The position numbers and the translations under genes were made by a program. From Eumeta japonica (lineage: Eukaryota > Arthropoda > Insecta > Lepidoptera > Psychidae): a stretch of DNA of 64,000 nucleotides. Position 1 is the first letter of the stretch. Each line of letters opens with the position of its first letter. The stretch spans positions 618,459 through 682,458 of the forward strand of contig BGZK01000143.1 of the NCBI GenBank assembly GCA_005406025.1, given 5' to 3'. The notes beneath the pieces were generated by a model. That model made no database searches and was not told where the DNA came from. It was given only the letters and a program-made list of their open reading frames with translations. Positions 1-12,649 of the stretch are shown piece after piece.

Positions 1-1115
1 TTAAAAATACCTGTCGTAAAGTGTGTTTTGGTGGAACAAGTAATGTATTTAAAAAACGAGCACAACAGCCATGATATAACTATGATTTTAAGAGTGATGT
101 ATCCGAAGAGCGATGTGTGCAGCGGTTACAGTCACAGTTTAATAACGTAGCGCCATCTTGACCCTCTGTGTTTCGATGATTTTGAGAATTTCTTAATTGG
201 CGCAACTCATGATGCTTGATGAATGATACATCAAGATGAAGAGCGTACGGGAAGACGTGTTTCAACAGTTACTCCAGATAATGTCGCCAGTGTTCGTGAA
301 ATGACAAAATATGAAAATTGATGCACCTACCACGTGATTCAAAATACTCTTGGATCCACAGCGGTGTAGAAGATCTTACATGGTAATTTAAAAATGTAAA
401 ACATCATTTTTTCATTGAGTTTCACATAATCTTGTATATACAACACCAAAAATCGGAGCATGTAAGAATCGGTCGACAAAATTTAAAGTTATTGGAAAGC
501 GGACACCGTATAATATTTGAAATTGTAACAGGTGATGAAACGTACATTCAGTTTTAAGACTTGTCTACAGGTCAGTAAAGTAAGTTATGGGTTCATAAAG
601 ACGTTCCAACGTCTTTATGAAAAAAGTACTTTCATTTGGAGAAGTACTTTCAATAAAAAAAAAAATTACGTACGCCGTGTTTTTCAGAAGTGCACACTTC
701 GTCAAACCTTAAAACGAAAGGACAGAAAACTGACCCGGCAGTCTGTATATACAACAGTGCTTATCAGAAGTTCTCCAGACTGTTAATATGAAAGGCTTAA
801 TGCTGCACTGCGACAACACATACTCTCATAACTCTGTGGTCACTGTCAACTTTTGAAAGAAAATAAAATTGTAGGCTTAGAGCATCCGCCTTACTCACCG
901 GATCTCGCGATGTGCGACTTTTGGTTGTTTCTTAATAAAGCAAAAAAAAATGCGTGGTCGCCGTTTTACATCAGAAGAACAGATCGACTCTACTATCGCT
1001 GAATATTTTGACCTTATTACTGTAAACGATTGGCACAATGCTTTCCGTCTATGGAAAATTCGCCTACAGAAGTGTATTGACGTTGAAGGAGACTATTTGG
1101 AACTCATGTAAATGT
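1..1115 (+). mobile_element. Degenerate DD41D-type mariner transposase relic
   Basis: Read across frameshifts and stops, the + strand gives a mariner-superfamily transposase of the DD41D-like (rosa/gambol) type. A helix-turn-helix region lies near 230-400. GDETYIQF (first catalytic Asp) lies near 533-556. EHPPYSPDLAMCDFWLF (third catalytic Asp) lies near 880-930. The C-terminal stretch QKCIDVEGDYLELM ends at a stop near 1110. The frame breaks many times, so no transposase can be made. The 5' end and left inverted repeat may lie outside the window. Short open frames here (80-265 on -, 532-786 on +) are shadows of this relic. Confidence 0.75.
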
Positions 1116-3480
1116 CTTGATTATATAGATTTCTTGATCTCAATAATTTTGGAGTGGCCCTCTTATAAGCAAACATTTAAAGTGATTGCAAATCTAAGAA
1201 AGATCGACAACCTACACATTCGGTATATTGTTTTTCATTCTATTAACATAGTTTTATCAACACTTGTTAATTAATAGCTCCACAATAACAGGTTATTTGT
1301 TGCATTGTTAACACAGTCCTGCAAAAATAAATCGCGGCTTAAAATTATTTTTATTGAAAAAAGAATTAAATTGCAATACATTTCGGCGGTTATAATAACG
1401 TCGAAATAATAAAATGGTTAAAGAATGAAATCTTAAAACATTTTGATGGTTATAATAAATTCGAAAGAGTAAAATACTTGGATATCTAATCACTAATCTT
1501 ATACTTACCTGAATTACACTGATTGACACATAATAGAGTGTAACGTAAAGAACGACCAAAAAAATATTTTTTTGGTCATTCTTTACGTTAATTTTATATG
1601 TAATGTCTTAAGTTGTGAGGGGTGAGTCTATTATTGATGTGAGAATTATTCTTATATGAATATAAAATCCTTTGTCAAAAGAACAAGTTTTTGAACGCTT
1701 CTTCATAAAAAAAAAACATGGGTAAAATAAATAATTCTGAATATTACTGAATGTATATCTAGTTTTGGGATTGTCGAAACAAATTGTACAATACGAAAAG
1801 AAAGTCAATTCTTATTTGCGTTGATCACACACAAATGCATATTGAAATACATTTAGTGGGGCGCTCATGTATACATACTTGTGGTTTATACTTCTAAAAG
1901 CGTAAAATCTAAGGAAGATATAGTGGCGTAGCTAGGCATGGGCGGCGGGGCCGGCTCGCACTGTATGTCACCCTCAAATGGGTGACACCTGTATTCACCG
2001 GATCGTGAATTGTGATTCACAAAAAATACATAACAAAAAAATCTTAACCATACATTTCATGTACAAAAAATCGCAAAACTGTTACCGATTGTATCTGCCA
2101 CTTGTAATTTTTTTTTGTAACAGTAATAATAATTATATATCAAGAAGTTATTTATTGTTAAGAGACATTGTGAGGGCTTTTATATTGTTTTACAATGACC
2201 TCAATAAGTATCACCAGCACGATAATTACATTTTTTTTTTTACCATATACACACTGTATTTTTATATTCTTATCGCCTCTATGGCTCGGTTGATCGTGCA
2301 TTTCCCCAAAATGTAGTTTTTAATTTTTTATGTAGCTTTATTGCTCGTTTGGGCAGTGATTTCGCAGAACTAATTAATTATTGCTTATCACCTTTGGCTT
2401 GGAAAATTTCTAATCTCATTTATTTCGTGAATTGTTATAGTTGCAAAGTATTTTTAATAAAAGCATTAAAATAAATTTTGTATAAAACAAGATAAGTGGA
2501 TTTGACAATTTAATTTTTATTTTGTTATAAACGCTGACAAATAAACACAAACCCTAAATACAGTTAATTTAGTGAGTAATAAAGAAATTAAGAAATGTGT
2601 TTTAAATTATTCTATTCAATTTACTAATATTACGACAGGTATTCAAAATGAATGTTTGAGGTTTCCTAAAAGATATTGTATTTTAGATGCAGTAATATTT
2701 TTCTGTATAGTCTGGAAAAATATAATTACTAAATGTGTTCATTAAAAAAGGGTGTTCTTGGCAGAAACAAATTTAATAACTTTTTACGTGTTTGACGATA
2801 TACCTTTAGGTTATCATGAACGTCATGTTTAGATATATTTTGTCTTTGTTTTCAAAATCGATTACCCTTAAAATGTAGTTTTTGATATAAGAATTAATTT
2901 TGACAAAAAAATAATTATCAATTTTGAACCTGTTCTAAATTTACTACATCAGATGATAGTTTTTTTTTTTAAGAATGAAATTTGAATATATTTCCTTCAC
3001 ATTCGAGATTTCAAACTTTTTATTTGAATTTAGGTTTCTGCATCACCATTTATTTACGTCACTGTTCGCTGAATGCGTTGAAACTTATAGACGTTATTAT
3101 AACAAAAAGCATAAACATGAAATGTAGTAGAGTTGTGCGGTGACCAACTTTGCCACAGCACTAAAAGGACCTGCTAGACAGTGAGCTAGCGCACTCTCAC
3201 CGGATACATACGTGAAGTAGCAGATTTCGCCGTTGCATTTCGTTCAGTGAGCGAGACTTCCAGTGGCCCACTCCCCGCATGTTCATTTGCTCCTAGACAT
3301 GTTACAAAAAAAACTAGTCACGAGTATGTCGAACCATGCTCATTATAGGGTTCTGAAGACATTATTTAAAAAGAAATGCACTACAGATGAAAAAAAAGTA
3401 CACGTTGTTACATTTTTTCTATGTTTCTCGCACAGAATAGTTATAAGCACTTTAGTAGCTTTATAACTAGGAAAATAAGT
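1116..3480. other. Gene-free AT-rich stretch
   Basis: No open frame with coding character or splice context was found. A short GC-rich patch near 1920-1995 (tggcgtagctaggcatggg) looks like the edge of a non-autonomous repeat, but the family could not be named. The upstream exons of the + strand Ig gene (first Ig domain and first half of the second) were looked for here and not found, so they probably lie before the window. Confidence 0.4.
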
Positions 3481-4076
3481 AGGTATGTCGAGTATTAGTA
3501 TTAAACTAGGATAAACTAAAACGCATCAGCAAAAGAGCGTATCTTCATGACCCGTTCTTTTGTTAAGGAGCTTAGTTTTTCAGAAATAACTCAAAAACAG
3601 TATAGAATATGCTGTTCAAAATAATTTCCATTCAAAGTATTTATCAAGTGTTACCTTCGTTGTTTTTTAATATTTTTGGGCATACGGTTTAGAAAATAGA
3701 GGAGGAGGGGACACAATTTCTGATAATTTCTGGGCGACTATTTCCGAAATTATTACGTAATCAGAAAAATTGCTTAAAAACCTTAATTTGTTTTTAAAAG
3801 AACTGCTGAAATATGTGCCACACGTCGATGTTTGCTGAAAAAAAATATTTTAACTTCTGTTACGTGTGTGGAATGCCCCCCCCCCCCCCAAGAAATATTT
3901 ATTTTGTTATTTAATTATCAAAATAATTAACCGATTATAAAAGACACCTAGACTATAAATTTCATCACTATACGTTTCGTAATTTTTGAATAAAACGCCT
4001 GTGACTTACGAACGGACGGACTGACATGACGAAACTGTAAGAATTCCGTTTTTGCCGTTGGTACCCTAAAAAAGTC
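3480..4076 (-). repeat. Lepidoptera-type interspersed repeat with an AGGGTTCC-like head
   Basis: The right edge near 3990-4076 contains ggacggactgacatgacg, then gtaagaattccg and accctaaaaaa. On the - strand this starts ttttttagggta, the head seen in a very common moth dispersed repeat and in the copies near 7.9-8.13 kb and 19.13-19.69 kb of this window. The left boundary is a guess. A poly-C run sits at about 3877-3890. Confidence 0.45.
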
Positions 4077-4104
4077 ATAATCGTTTGCATCATTCAATTT
4101 TCAG

Positions 4105-7100
4105 ACGAACCGCAGCATCCACCGCCGATTCGGCGCCGTCGGACAATCTCAACGGGACTTGGGCCGCGGACGTCACCGCCGTCGTGGAGGCTGCCGACGC
4201 TGCACTCTTCGAATGCGAACTGCATTTCGAAGATCCAGATATTCCGTCGTACCTCGCGAAATACGACTACTCGGGTAAGCATACGCGGATATCCTAAAAA
4301 AATATGCCAGTCTTCGCGGCAGTATATGCGTAATATTAAATTGGCTTTATGTTTATGGAAACTATGCCGTGTTTTCTTTTTTTTTTAAAAGCACTGTATT
4401 GAACTAACAGTTTTAAGATGTCAGCTTGAAAATATCGTATTTTGTTGCACTTGAAAACGTATAGCTATTTGTATGATCAATATGAATCTTTTTTTGGATT
4501 TATATTTTCTTGCGTAATACGATAGCGTTCGTTTAATGGTTACGTGTAGATTTCTATTATCAAATATGCAGCATTCGTTGGCAATTTATATTGAATATCA
4601 CTAATTTAGGAATTGATTGGTAATAAGGAACCGGTGGGGTAAACGTGGACCAGAATCAAGCGAACACGCAGCAAGCGGAGACGATACAAAACGTCACTGA
4701 GACCCACACCCCACAAGGCAAGTATTTTTAAACACGCTTTTATATTAGCTTGATCTATATGTATGTATGTATGTATGTATGTATGCAGGATGTAACGAAA
4801 TTTTTGAATTCGATTCTGAGCGATTCGCGACGTCTGCACAAATTTACGTTTTAGAGATGTATTACGAATCGATGAAAATGCAATAATTTATGAAAAAAAA
4901 TAATAAAACATTTGGACAAGATAATTTGGATAATAAATTTTGTTTACATAAAATTATAGAAAAAAAAGTAGTTCAGTGTGTTATAATTGCATTTATTATT
5001 ACTATAAAATAGCAAGATTAAGCAACGTGCATGAAATTATTTATCACACATGTAATGCTAAAACTTAAATCGTCACTTATATGGTTTAATATTGCTTTAA
5101 GACTAAATAATGAAAATGTAGTCTAAAAATTAAAAATACACACTTTCATTGATGTATGAATTAAAATGTGCAAATTACTTTTAAATATAAAGATTTTGTT
5201 CAATAGTAATAGGATATTCCACAACTCTATGTAACGTAATTTTTTTAGTAATAAAAAATTTAGAATTTGACACAAAAACAATATTTAATGCAAAAAAGAA
5301 TGAGGTGCCCGATAATACTTACCTAAATTTTTCTATTGCTAGATATGATAAAGGTAAATACTTTTCCAAACTACTTTTCATAATAAAACCTATTTTTTTC
5401 GGCAACCACATCCTTTCAGTTATATCCTTCAATGATAATTCCATATGCAAAATAAATAAAACACTTTATTTGATAATTATAATTTATTATGATAGATTAT
5501 GATAATTGTATATGAAACATATAATAATATGTTAACAAGCGTTTAAAACATTCCATAAAACTTATCAGCTTATCACATGTGTTACAACTAATGTAGACAA
5601 GATAACATTATATTTTTTTTTGTTATCGTAATGAAATATGTTACTACGAATAGACTAATTCTCTCATTGTGTGACAATTTTGTTTATGTAGTTTTGTTAT
5701 GACTAATTAACAAAATTGGCGTTTTCTTTTTGCTTTTGATCGTATTCAAAATGAAACGGACGTAACTCAAAAAAGGCGTGAAATTGAATTGGCGTAGAAA
5801 AGCACGCTCGTACGCTTAAGTTCTAAATCAGACAAGACTAAGGTGAAACTTCGCATTTTAACTTGTGCCTTTAATTGGCCGTCATAACCTAATGATTTTT
5901 GAGTTAGTTCGTTTTCCTTTTGTACACCATTAATCCTAATATTTATGCTTTGGTATTGATACTTATTAAAAAAAAACTGTCACGTTCTAAGTTTATTAGA
6001 GAATTTCTTAAGTAAACAAGGAATATTTGTGCGGTCAGGCGAAATTAAATCCTATAATATTATGCGGCATTAGTGCATTATTTATTTTTTTATATATATT
6101 TTAATATTATTAGTGTTAGTGTTATGCATCTATCTATATCTATACTACATCATTTACATTTCATTATAGAGACAGGAAAAGACGCTTCATTTCTTGAAAG
6201 TCATACTAGAGGTCGTTTGTATTAAATCAAATACTGTCAACGTGGTTTTCAAATATCAGATATATCGAGATATCGGGTACATGAGATTTTTCAATGTCTT
6301 CTGACTACTGATTAAAAAACAATTATTACATAAACACTATCTACCTAAATCTGGGCTATCAACTTACACTTTTTTGAAAGCTGATGACTAGTTATCATTT
6401 TTGAATGAAAAAAAGAGTTCAAAATTTTCATTATATCACAAATAAAAAAAAACCTTTTTTTTTTTGCAACTTTTACAAAATTTGATTTTAAGTATTGAAA
6501 AATAAACTATTACAGTTGGCGTAGAAATCATGAAGTAACCAACTGCTTTTCTAAGTTTCCATAGACATAAAGTCGATGAAGTAAAAACGTTGTTAACTTT
6601 CTTTTAACGGTCTGTCAAAAAAATACCATTGAGCGAAGTGTTGTGATCATAGATATTTTTAACCTATTTATCGATATATACATTGCAAAAATTTAATTAA
6701 TATTCTGTTCAGTAATTATCGATAGACAATAAGAATACTAAGGTATCCAAAAATAACAAAAAAAAAAATAAAACGCCGATTACTATTTTTGTACTAGGTA
6801 CTTGTTCAGTCTTATATCAATATTCAAGATACATTAATTAAAAACCCACATATTGACATTTGAAACGTATCAATTTGGTAAATAAAAAAAAAGTAATAAA
6901 CATTAACAAGGACACATTAACAAGAAAATATTACAACATTTATTGATAAGTAACTACATAATAAGTTTGCTTGTATCATATATTTAACTAGGCTTTCCTT
7001 GGCGTTGTAGATTATGAAAGTTGATTAAAACTATGAAAAAACCAGTGTCAAACAGTTTAAAGTCCCATGGCGAAACGGATAAAGAAAAAAAATAATACGA

Positions 7101-10100
7101 AATTAACGGACCAATATATTTCAACGAGACAATAGCGGTAAGACGACATATGCCATATCGCAATGGAAAGCCTCATTTGTACCGCGTACACAACAATTGT
7201 ACATAGCACAAGGGCGGATCCAGCTTTAGATTCGGAGGAAGTCGCAGTCGAGGTACAGTCAGGACAGGCTCTAATTCGATTACAATAGAGGGACAAAAAT
7301 GCAGCCCAGGTGGGGGTCTTGACTCTCTTCACCCCCATGACCATCCTCCTCACCCCCGGATCTGTCCTCTCTTCATACGTGGTACATTTATGAAAGCTAT
7401 TGAAACAGGTGATTCAGTGATCTTTTGTAAATGATCAATAACACTAAGACGAAAATCCTGACGCCGAGACCAAAAATCCTGAACAGCTAAAAAGATCTTT
7501 GAACTGACAAATCGATATCAATCATCTTGACATAACGAATAATTTTTTTGAATAACAAATTTGAACTTTGTGTTCCTCTGAATTCAAGAAAAGAGAAAAA
7601 AGGGCTTACCACGAAGGATTCCTTCTGTATCTCTGAATGGGAATTGTCCACGACAAATGATTTAGACCTCTTTTCCTGCCTTAAAACATGGCAAAAAGAA
7701 AGAAAACTTTTTAAGAAGGAATGGCCATGCTGATGTACTGCAAACTCCGAGAAGAGACACGGTGTAGCGACAAATAGACCCTCAGCTCACTTTATTCTTT
7801 GGGATGGATATTTCGCAAACGGATCCTTAAATCGAAAATTAGTTTTCACACACTCGCAATATTTTTCAATGACCTATACAACGACAAGCCACAGCAAAGG
7901 GAAGACGAAACAAAACTATCCCCACTGCATCTGTATGTAGTGCAGTGTAGGGAGGTACCTTAAAAAATATATTTTCAAGATTTTATTTTACAATATTATA
8001 AGCGTGATCAATGTGTATAGTTTTATCTCTCAGACTATCATAAGTTACGTATAGGTAGGCAAGCAAAACAGATGGATGGACACGCCAAAACTATAAGAGT
8101 TCCTTGTTGACTGCGGAATCCTAAAATAAATAATCGAGTTTCACATTGAACAAAAACTAGTATGGAAATAAATAGTGAATGTCAATCCTTGCATAGTATG
8201 GTTGTATATTTCGAAGGGATTGATGTTGCTGCCACTTTAAAGCCCAAATAGTTCCATAGCTGAAATCCATCATGTATTTAGAGAGAACAAGAAATTAAAT
8301 CAACGCAAGAATAACCATAGATAGTAACCAAGAATGCAAATTAATAGTGAAACCGGGATAGGAACAGATATTAGATAGCGTATAATTAAGCGCTGTGATG
8401 GATCGGTAGAAGTGGCGCAACACCATTGCAGGCAAGCAGTTCGGATTTGACGTCATGAGCGTTTAACCTTTGGGGTCGTATGAAAAATTTAGTATGCTAA
8501 TTCCACATCAGCGATATTCCCTGAAAGCTTGAGGAAGAGGATTTTGGCAGCTAGTGAATATATAAATCACATTTTCAACGAGAATAACGGTGATCGAAGC
8601 TTCTTCTTCGAAACTTCTTCGTGGACTGCTTGTTTGCGTACGCTACAATAGCAAGAAATGTGAACAAAATCTGTAATTTTTAATGTTAACCGTTTGTATT
8701 TTACATTTAATAACTTTAGTTTAAATATCATTATTTTAATTCATTACTTCCCTGTGGGTTTTTTTGATCTCAATTCAGTTATAAATTCAAATTACAAATT
8801 CATATTGCAACGCGTTTCGTAATGACTTTTTGTGTAAACCGTTAGAAAAGTCAACAAAAACCTGCACATTCCTAGAAAGTTTATAAAAGCACTTAGATAT
8901 TTTAGTAATTCATATGCCAATTGTAATATAGTTTTTTTTTTTAATTACTTAGTTCTTTGAAACAATCCCAAAAAAATATAAAATCTAGCTTTCAAAGTGA
9001 TTTTATTATTAGAGAATTAGATTTGCAAGCATGTTGATTTTTATTCAACTTTAATACTAGTTTATAAATTTTTAGAAAAGTGTGAATTGAGTACATAGAC
9101 TTGAATAGCTTTATGTAATTCTTATTTTTAAATTAAAAAAAAATTAAAAGACCTGGTAACGAAAACTATTCACTGTTGATCCCCCGTCGGTAGGGATTGA
9201 TTTGTTGTAAATGACTTGTAGAAACTATAACATCTCTCTGATTACTATTACACTAATATTTTTGGCAACCGATACTTGAGTGACGTGTATGAAAATGGCC
9301 CTGTAAATTCTTAGTATGTATATTAAAAAAGAAACTCAAGCGGCAAGTTGATGATTATTCAATGTTTAGGATAATAAATGTTTTGGACTATCAGCGCCTC
9401 AAATTAACGCGACCGCGCTTGCACTTTGGACTATCCGCGCCTCAAATTAACGCGACCGCGCTTGCATTTTGGACTATCCGCGCCTCAAATTAACTCGACC
9501 GCGCTTGCATTTTAGACTATCCGCGCCTCAAATTAACGCGACCGCGCTTGCATTTTGGACTATCCGTGCCTCAAATTAACGCGATCGTGCTTGCATTTTG
9601 GACTATTGGCGCCTCAAATTAACGCGACCGCGCTTGCATTTTGGACTATCCGCGCTTCAAATTAACGCGACCGCGCTTACATTTTGGACTAACCGCGCCT
9701 CAAATTAACGTGACCGCGCTTGCATTTTAGACTATCCGCGCCTCAAATTAACGCGACCGCGCTTGCATTTTGGACTATCCGCGCCTCAAATTAACGCGAC
9801 CGCGCTTGCATTTTGGACTATTGGCGCCTCAAATTAACGCGACCGCGCTTGCATTTTGGACTATCCGCGCCTCAAATTAACGCGACCGCGCTTGCATTTT
9901 GGACTATCCGCGCCTCAAATTAACGCGACCGCGCTTGCATTTTGGACTATCCACGCCTCAAATTAACGCGACCGCGCTTGCATTTTAGACTATCCGCGCC
10001 TCAAATTAACACGACCGCGCTTGCATTTTGGACTATCCGCGCCTCAAATTAACGCGACCGCGCTTGCATTTTAGACTATCCGCGCCTCAAATTAACACGA

Positions 10101-10676
10101 CCGCGCTTGCATTTTGGACTATCCGTGCCTCAAATCAACGCGACCGCGCTTGCATTTTGAACTATCCGCGCCTCAAATTAATGCGACCGCGCTTGCATTT
10201 TAGACTATCCGCGCCTCAAATTAACGCGACCGCGCTTGCATTTTGGACTATCGGCGCCTCAAATTAACGCGACCGCGCTTGCATTTTGGATTATCCGTGC
10301 CTCAAATTAACGCGACCACGCTTGCATAACGTCTATCATGACAATTGTTGATTGAGAGGAAACCGAAGAACAAAAAAAACATCACTCGACAATTTTGTCA
10401 TTTATTGAGTTTACACACGCAATTATTAAATTACCGCCATTTTGAAGAAAGATATGACAGGTTCATCATTATTATTAAAAATGACTAGTTCTAAGAATTT
10501 ACAGTGCAATACGCATGTAGAAATTCAAATTGTAAATTGCATCACACATGTAAAAATTCAAATTAAAAATTCTCTAATTTTCAGGAGATGGTTGTGAGAA
10601 ACCGGGGACAACGATTCTGATGCCCGCCGCCTTGATATTGCTCCAGCTAATGCACTCCCTACAACAATATCTGTGA
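4105..10676 (+). CDS. Two-Ig-domain surface protein (beat-like), 3' exons with GPI-signal-like C-terminus
   Basis: Three exons fit in phase: 4105-4274 (acceptor ttttcag, donor GTAAGC), 4628-4717 (weak acceptor ataag, GC donor GCAAGT) and 10585-10676 (acceptor ttttcag, stop TGA). The first encodes the end of an Ig domain, with the F-strand cysteine in LFECELHFEDPDIP followed by SYLAKYDYSG. The second is a Gln/Thr-rich linker with an N-glycosylation site (NVT). The third gives GDGCEKPGTT followed by a hydrophobic run and the terminus MHSLQQYL, as expected of a GPI-attachment signal. Upstream exons are outside the window. The first exon has the same splice phases (2 in, 1 out) as the equivalent exon of the - strand gene at 17254-17432, so the two are probably paralogues. 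From family knowledge, such proteins (beaten-path-like) act in neuronal adhesion and guidance. An AATAAA lies at 10688. The family name is tentative; the exon chain is well supported apart from the middle acceptor. Confidence 0.68.
4755..4786. repeat. (ATGT)n microsatellite
   Basis: About seven tandem copies of the tetranucleotide TATG lie just after the GC splice donor of the second Ig-gene exon. Confidence 0.85.
4800..9384. other. Intronic AT-rich DNA without recognisable genes
   Basis: This is the first part of the last intron of the + strand Ig gene. I see only AT-rich sequence, scattered repeat edges (a GC-richer patch at 7180-7370 and the repeat at 7900-8127) and open frames without codon character. 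Confidence 0.5.
7900..8127 (-). repeat. Second copy of the AGGGTTCC-headed moth repeat
   Basis: The segment aaacagatggatggacac, followed by caaaactataagagttcc and cggaatcctaaaa, matches the reverse of the same repeat head as at 4.0 kb and 19.1 kb. The left boundary is uncertain. Confidence 0.45.
9385..10330. repeat. 43-bp GC-rich tandem array, 22 copies
   Basis: Unit starts fall exactly every 43 bp from 9385 (9428, 9471, through 10288), with no insertion or deletion across 22 copies. The unit runs ggactatccgcgcctcaaat, taacgcgaccgcgcttgc, atttt. It carries six CpG sites in otherwise AT-rich intronic DNA. Copies differ only by substitutions. Variants recur at fixed steps: a first-base A at units 4, 9, 15, 17 and 20, and a ttggcgcc form at units 6 and 11. 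The last unit decays at its end. The open frame at 10028-10267 is an artefact of the repeat. Confidence 0.95.
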
Positions 10677-10699
10677 TCACTGATGCAAATAAAATTTCA

Positions 10700-11690
10700 A
10701 AACGAATGAGACAATTTTTTTAACCATAATACTCAAAAAGGTTTAATGCATTTTTAAGTACCTAATATTTTAACTAAAATAATAATTATAAAAACTAGGC
10801 AAGTGTATAGTTTTTATCTGTTTCTGTGTGTGATTTATTTATTGAATTATAAACATTAATGAAGTTACAAGATTATTGTTGATGTTAACAGTTTATGTTG
10901 TATGTGATACTTAATGTGGTCTAAATGTGACTATTTTTTTTTTGTTTTATTTGGATAATTTCAATGAATAACATATTTGTTATTTTTATTTGTTATGTAC
11001 ATAATAATAAACGAAATTGAAATTAAACCATTATTTATATAATTCAAAACTATAAGTTTGGTAGACTCGTTTATCACTAACAACAAATACCATTCTTTAT
11101 CAAATACCAACAATACTAAATTATTGTTACAAGTAGGTACAAACTTCTATAATTTTGCGATAACATCGTCTTCATGACTATTAGCGTTAGCAGCGGTTAA
11201 ATTTATTCGAATAATGTAAGTACATTACTTATATTTGAATAACAAAAATATTTTAAGTTGAGGGCCAAATTTTCAAAAAGACAGTAATTACACCGTACAG
11301 TATAGATATAGAGAATCCAAAATGCGATGATAGACTTACGGCAGAGTTGTGAGCTGAAAGAAGACCATAACATATCATTAGCAACGTGAAACTAGTTCGT
11401 GGATGGAGAGAAAATTCAATGAAATCAAAAATGTTACTTACATATAACAGCTTCGATAGAATTGTGCGTCGTATTTCCTAAAAACATTAAAAATCGGCAT
11501 TAATGTAATTTAAACGCTTAGAATAAAAATGGGTAGGTACCGTAAATGTGATCGTATTCTGCATTGCATTTTATAACTATATAAATACATAATGATATCT
11601 TTTATTGCCTTATCTCAATCCTATTCCTATCTTGAAATATATCATTAGCAATATCATGTAAAATTGGTTGCCAAGACTCGCAAGTTCATA
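10700..11690. other. AT-rich 3' flank, nothing recognised
   Basis: This is downstream of the + strand Ig gene. Further AATAAA hexamers occur (for example near 11009) and could serve as its polyadenylation signal. No gene, RNA or named repeat was identified. Confidence 0.4.
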
Positions 11691-11769
11691 ACGCTCTCAC
11701 TGTTAAGACGCTAGGAGATCTCTAGTAGAGCCAAGCCCCTAGCTGAGGTCCGATTTGTCCTGGACATCA

Positions 11770-11799
11770 TGGCCCACGGCGCCTCTTCCAAGACCAAAG
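11770..11799 (+). CDS. Candidate first coding exon (MAHGASSKTK)
   Basis: An ATG at 11770 opens ten codons reading MAHGASSKTK and ends at a consensus donor (AAA followed by GTAAGT at 11800). About 90 bp upstream are less AT-rich than the surroundings and contain an in-frame TAG, as a 5' leader would. No matching second exon was found. The exon lies antisense in the presumed 3' region of the - strand Ig gene. It could be a genuine start exon, an alternative first exon or chance. Confidence 0.3.
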
Positions 11800-12461
11800 T
11801 AAGTACTCTCGACTGTACCACATTTATAACTAAAAATAACAAATAACTCTACGTACAATTCCAGAGCCTACAATCTCTCTCGACAAAAAGTAATGGCTTG
11901 GCCGCTTAATATTCGTGACAGTGTTTCGTGAATGTCGCTGCCACACAAAATATATTATTTATGGACTTAAATTTTTCCATTCTATAATGCTCTATTTCTT
12001 GCATTTCTGCTATTCCTTCTTTTATAGCCCACTCTCTATCGTTGCCTTTTTTGTTTGTAGGTTTGTAATAAGCTGTAAATCAGGGAGATACATATTTTTT
12101 AACAGATTGTATTCCACTATAGCTGAATCTTCTACTTTGATATTACTAAAATCAATGTATGTAGGATAAACCATTTTAACAAAGTAATTCTTGAAAGGTT
12201 TGTATAAGCTTACCCACAAGAGAATGTCGACGACCCAGCATCAATGAGAACACAGCTCAAACTTAACCCTTGCCTTTTAGGGATGGTTTTTGGACTAAAA
12301 TACCGTTGATTATTCATTGATCAATTCCTAAAGCGAAACTAATGGCAATCGGGTTATAACCACTTTTCGCCACTGATAGATCTATACATGTATTTTCCAT
12401 TGAAGAATATTTTATAAAATTAAAATAATGAGAACAAACATAACAAGTTTATATGGTTATT

Positions 12462-12640
12462 GACTACCTGTTTGGTCTAGTGGTTAAAAGGCATGATGCT
12501 GAAGCAAAAGTGATGAGTTCGAATCCCGCTAGAGGCATAATATTCTTATAAACAATAATACCCAAGTCATGAATGTTTTCTATATTTATAATATGTATAT
12601 TGTAGCATATATTTTTTTATGTATAGACTATACGAAAATA
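12462..12640 (+). repeat. tRNA-headed SINE
   Basis: The head carries a pol III A box (tggtctagtgg, 12473-12483) and B box (gagttcgaatc, 12515-12525) at tRNA-like spacing. It is followed by a body containing aagtcatgaatgttttctat, a motif typical of a widespread lepidopteran SINE tail. It is not a functional tRNA: the acceptor arms do not pair and the anticodon stem is poor. The 3' boundary is approximate. Confidence 0.65.
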
Positions 12641-12649
12641 CACCCCCTT

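Noticed and set aside
10028..10267. 79-codon open frame with repeated PRLKLTRPRLHF blocks
   Set aside because: It is the translation of the 43-bp array. Three times 43 bp keeps one frame open by accident.
12462..12540. Functional tRNA gene
   Set aside because: The A and B boxes are present, but the acceptor and anticodon stems do not fold. It is a SINE head.
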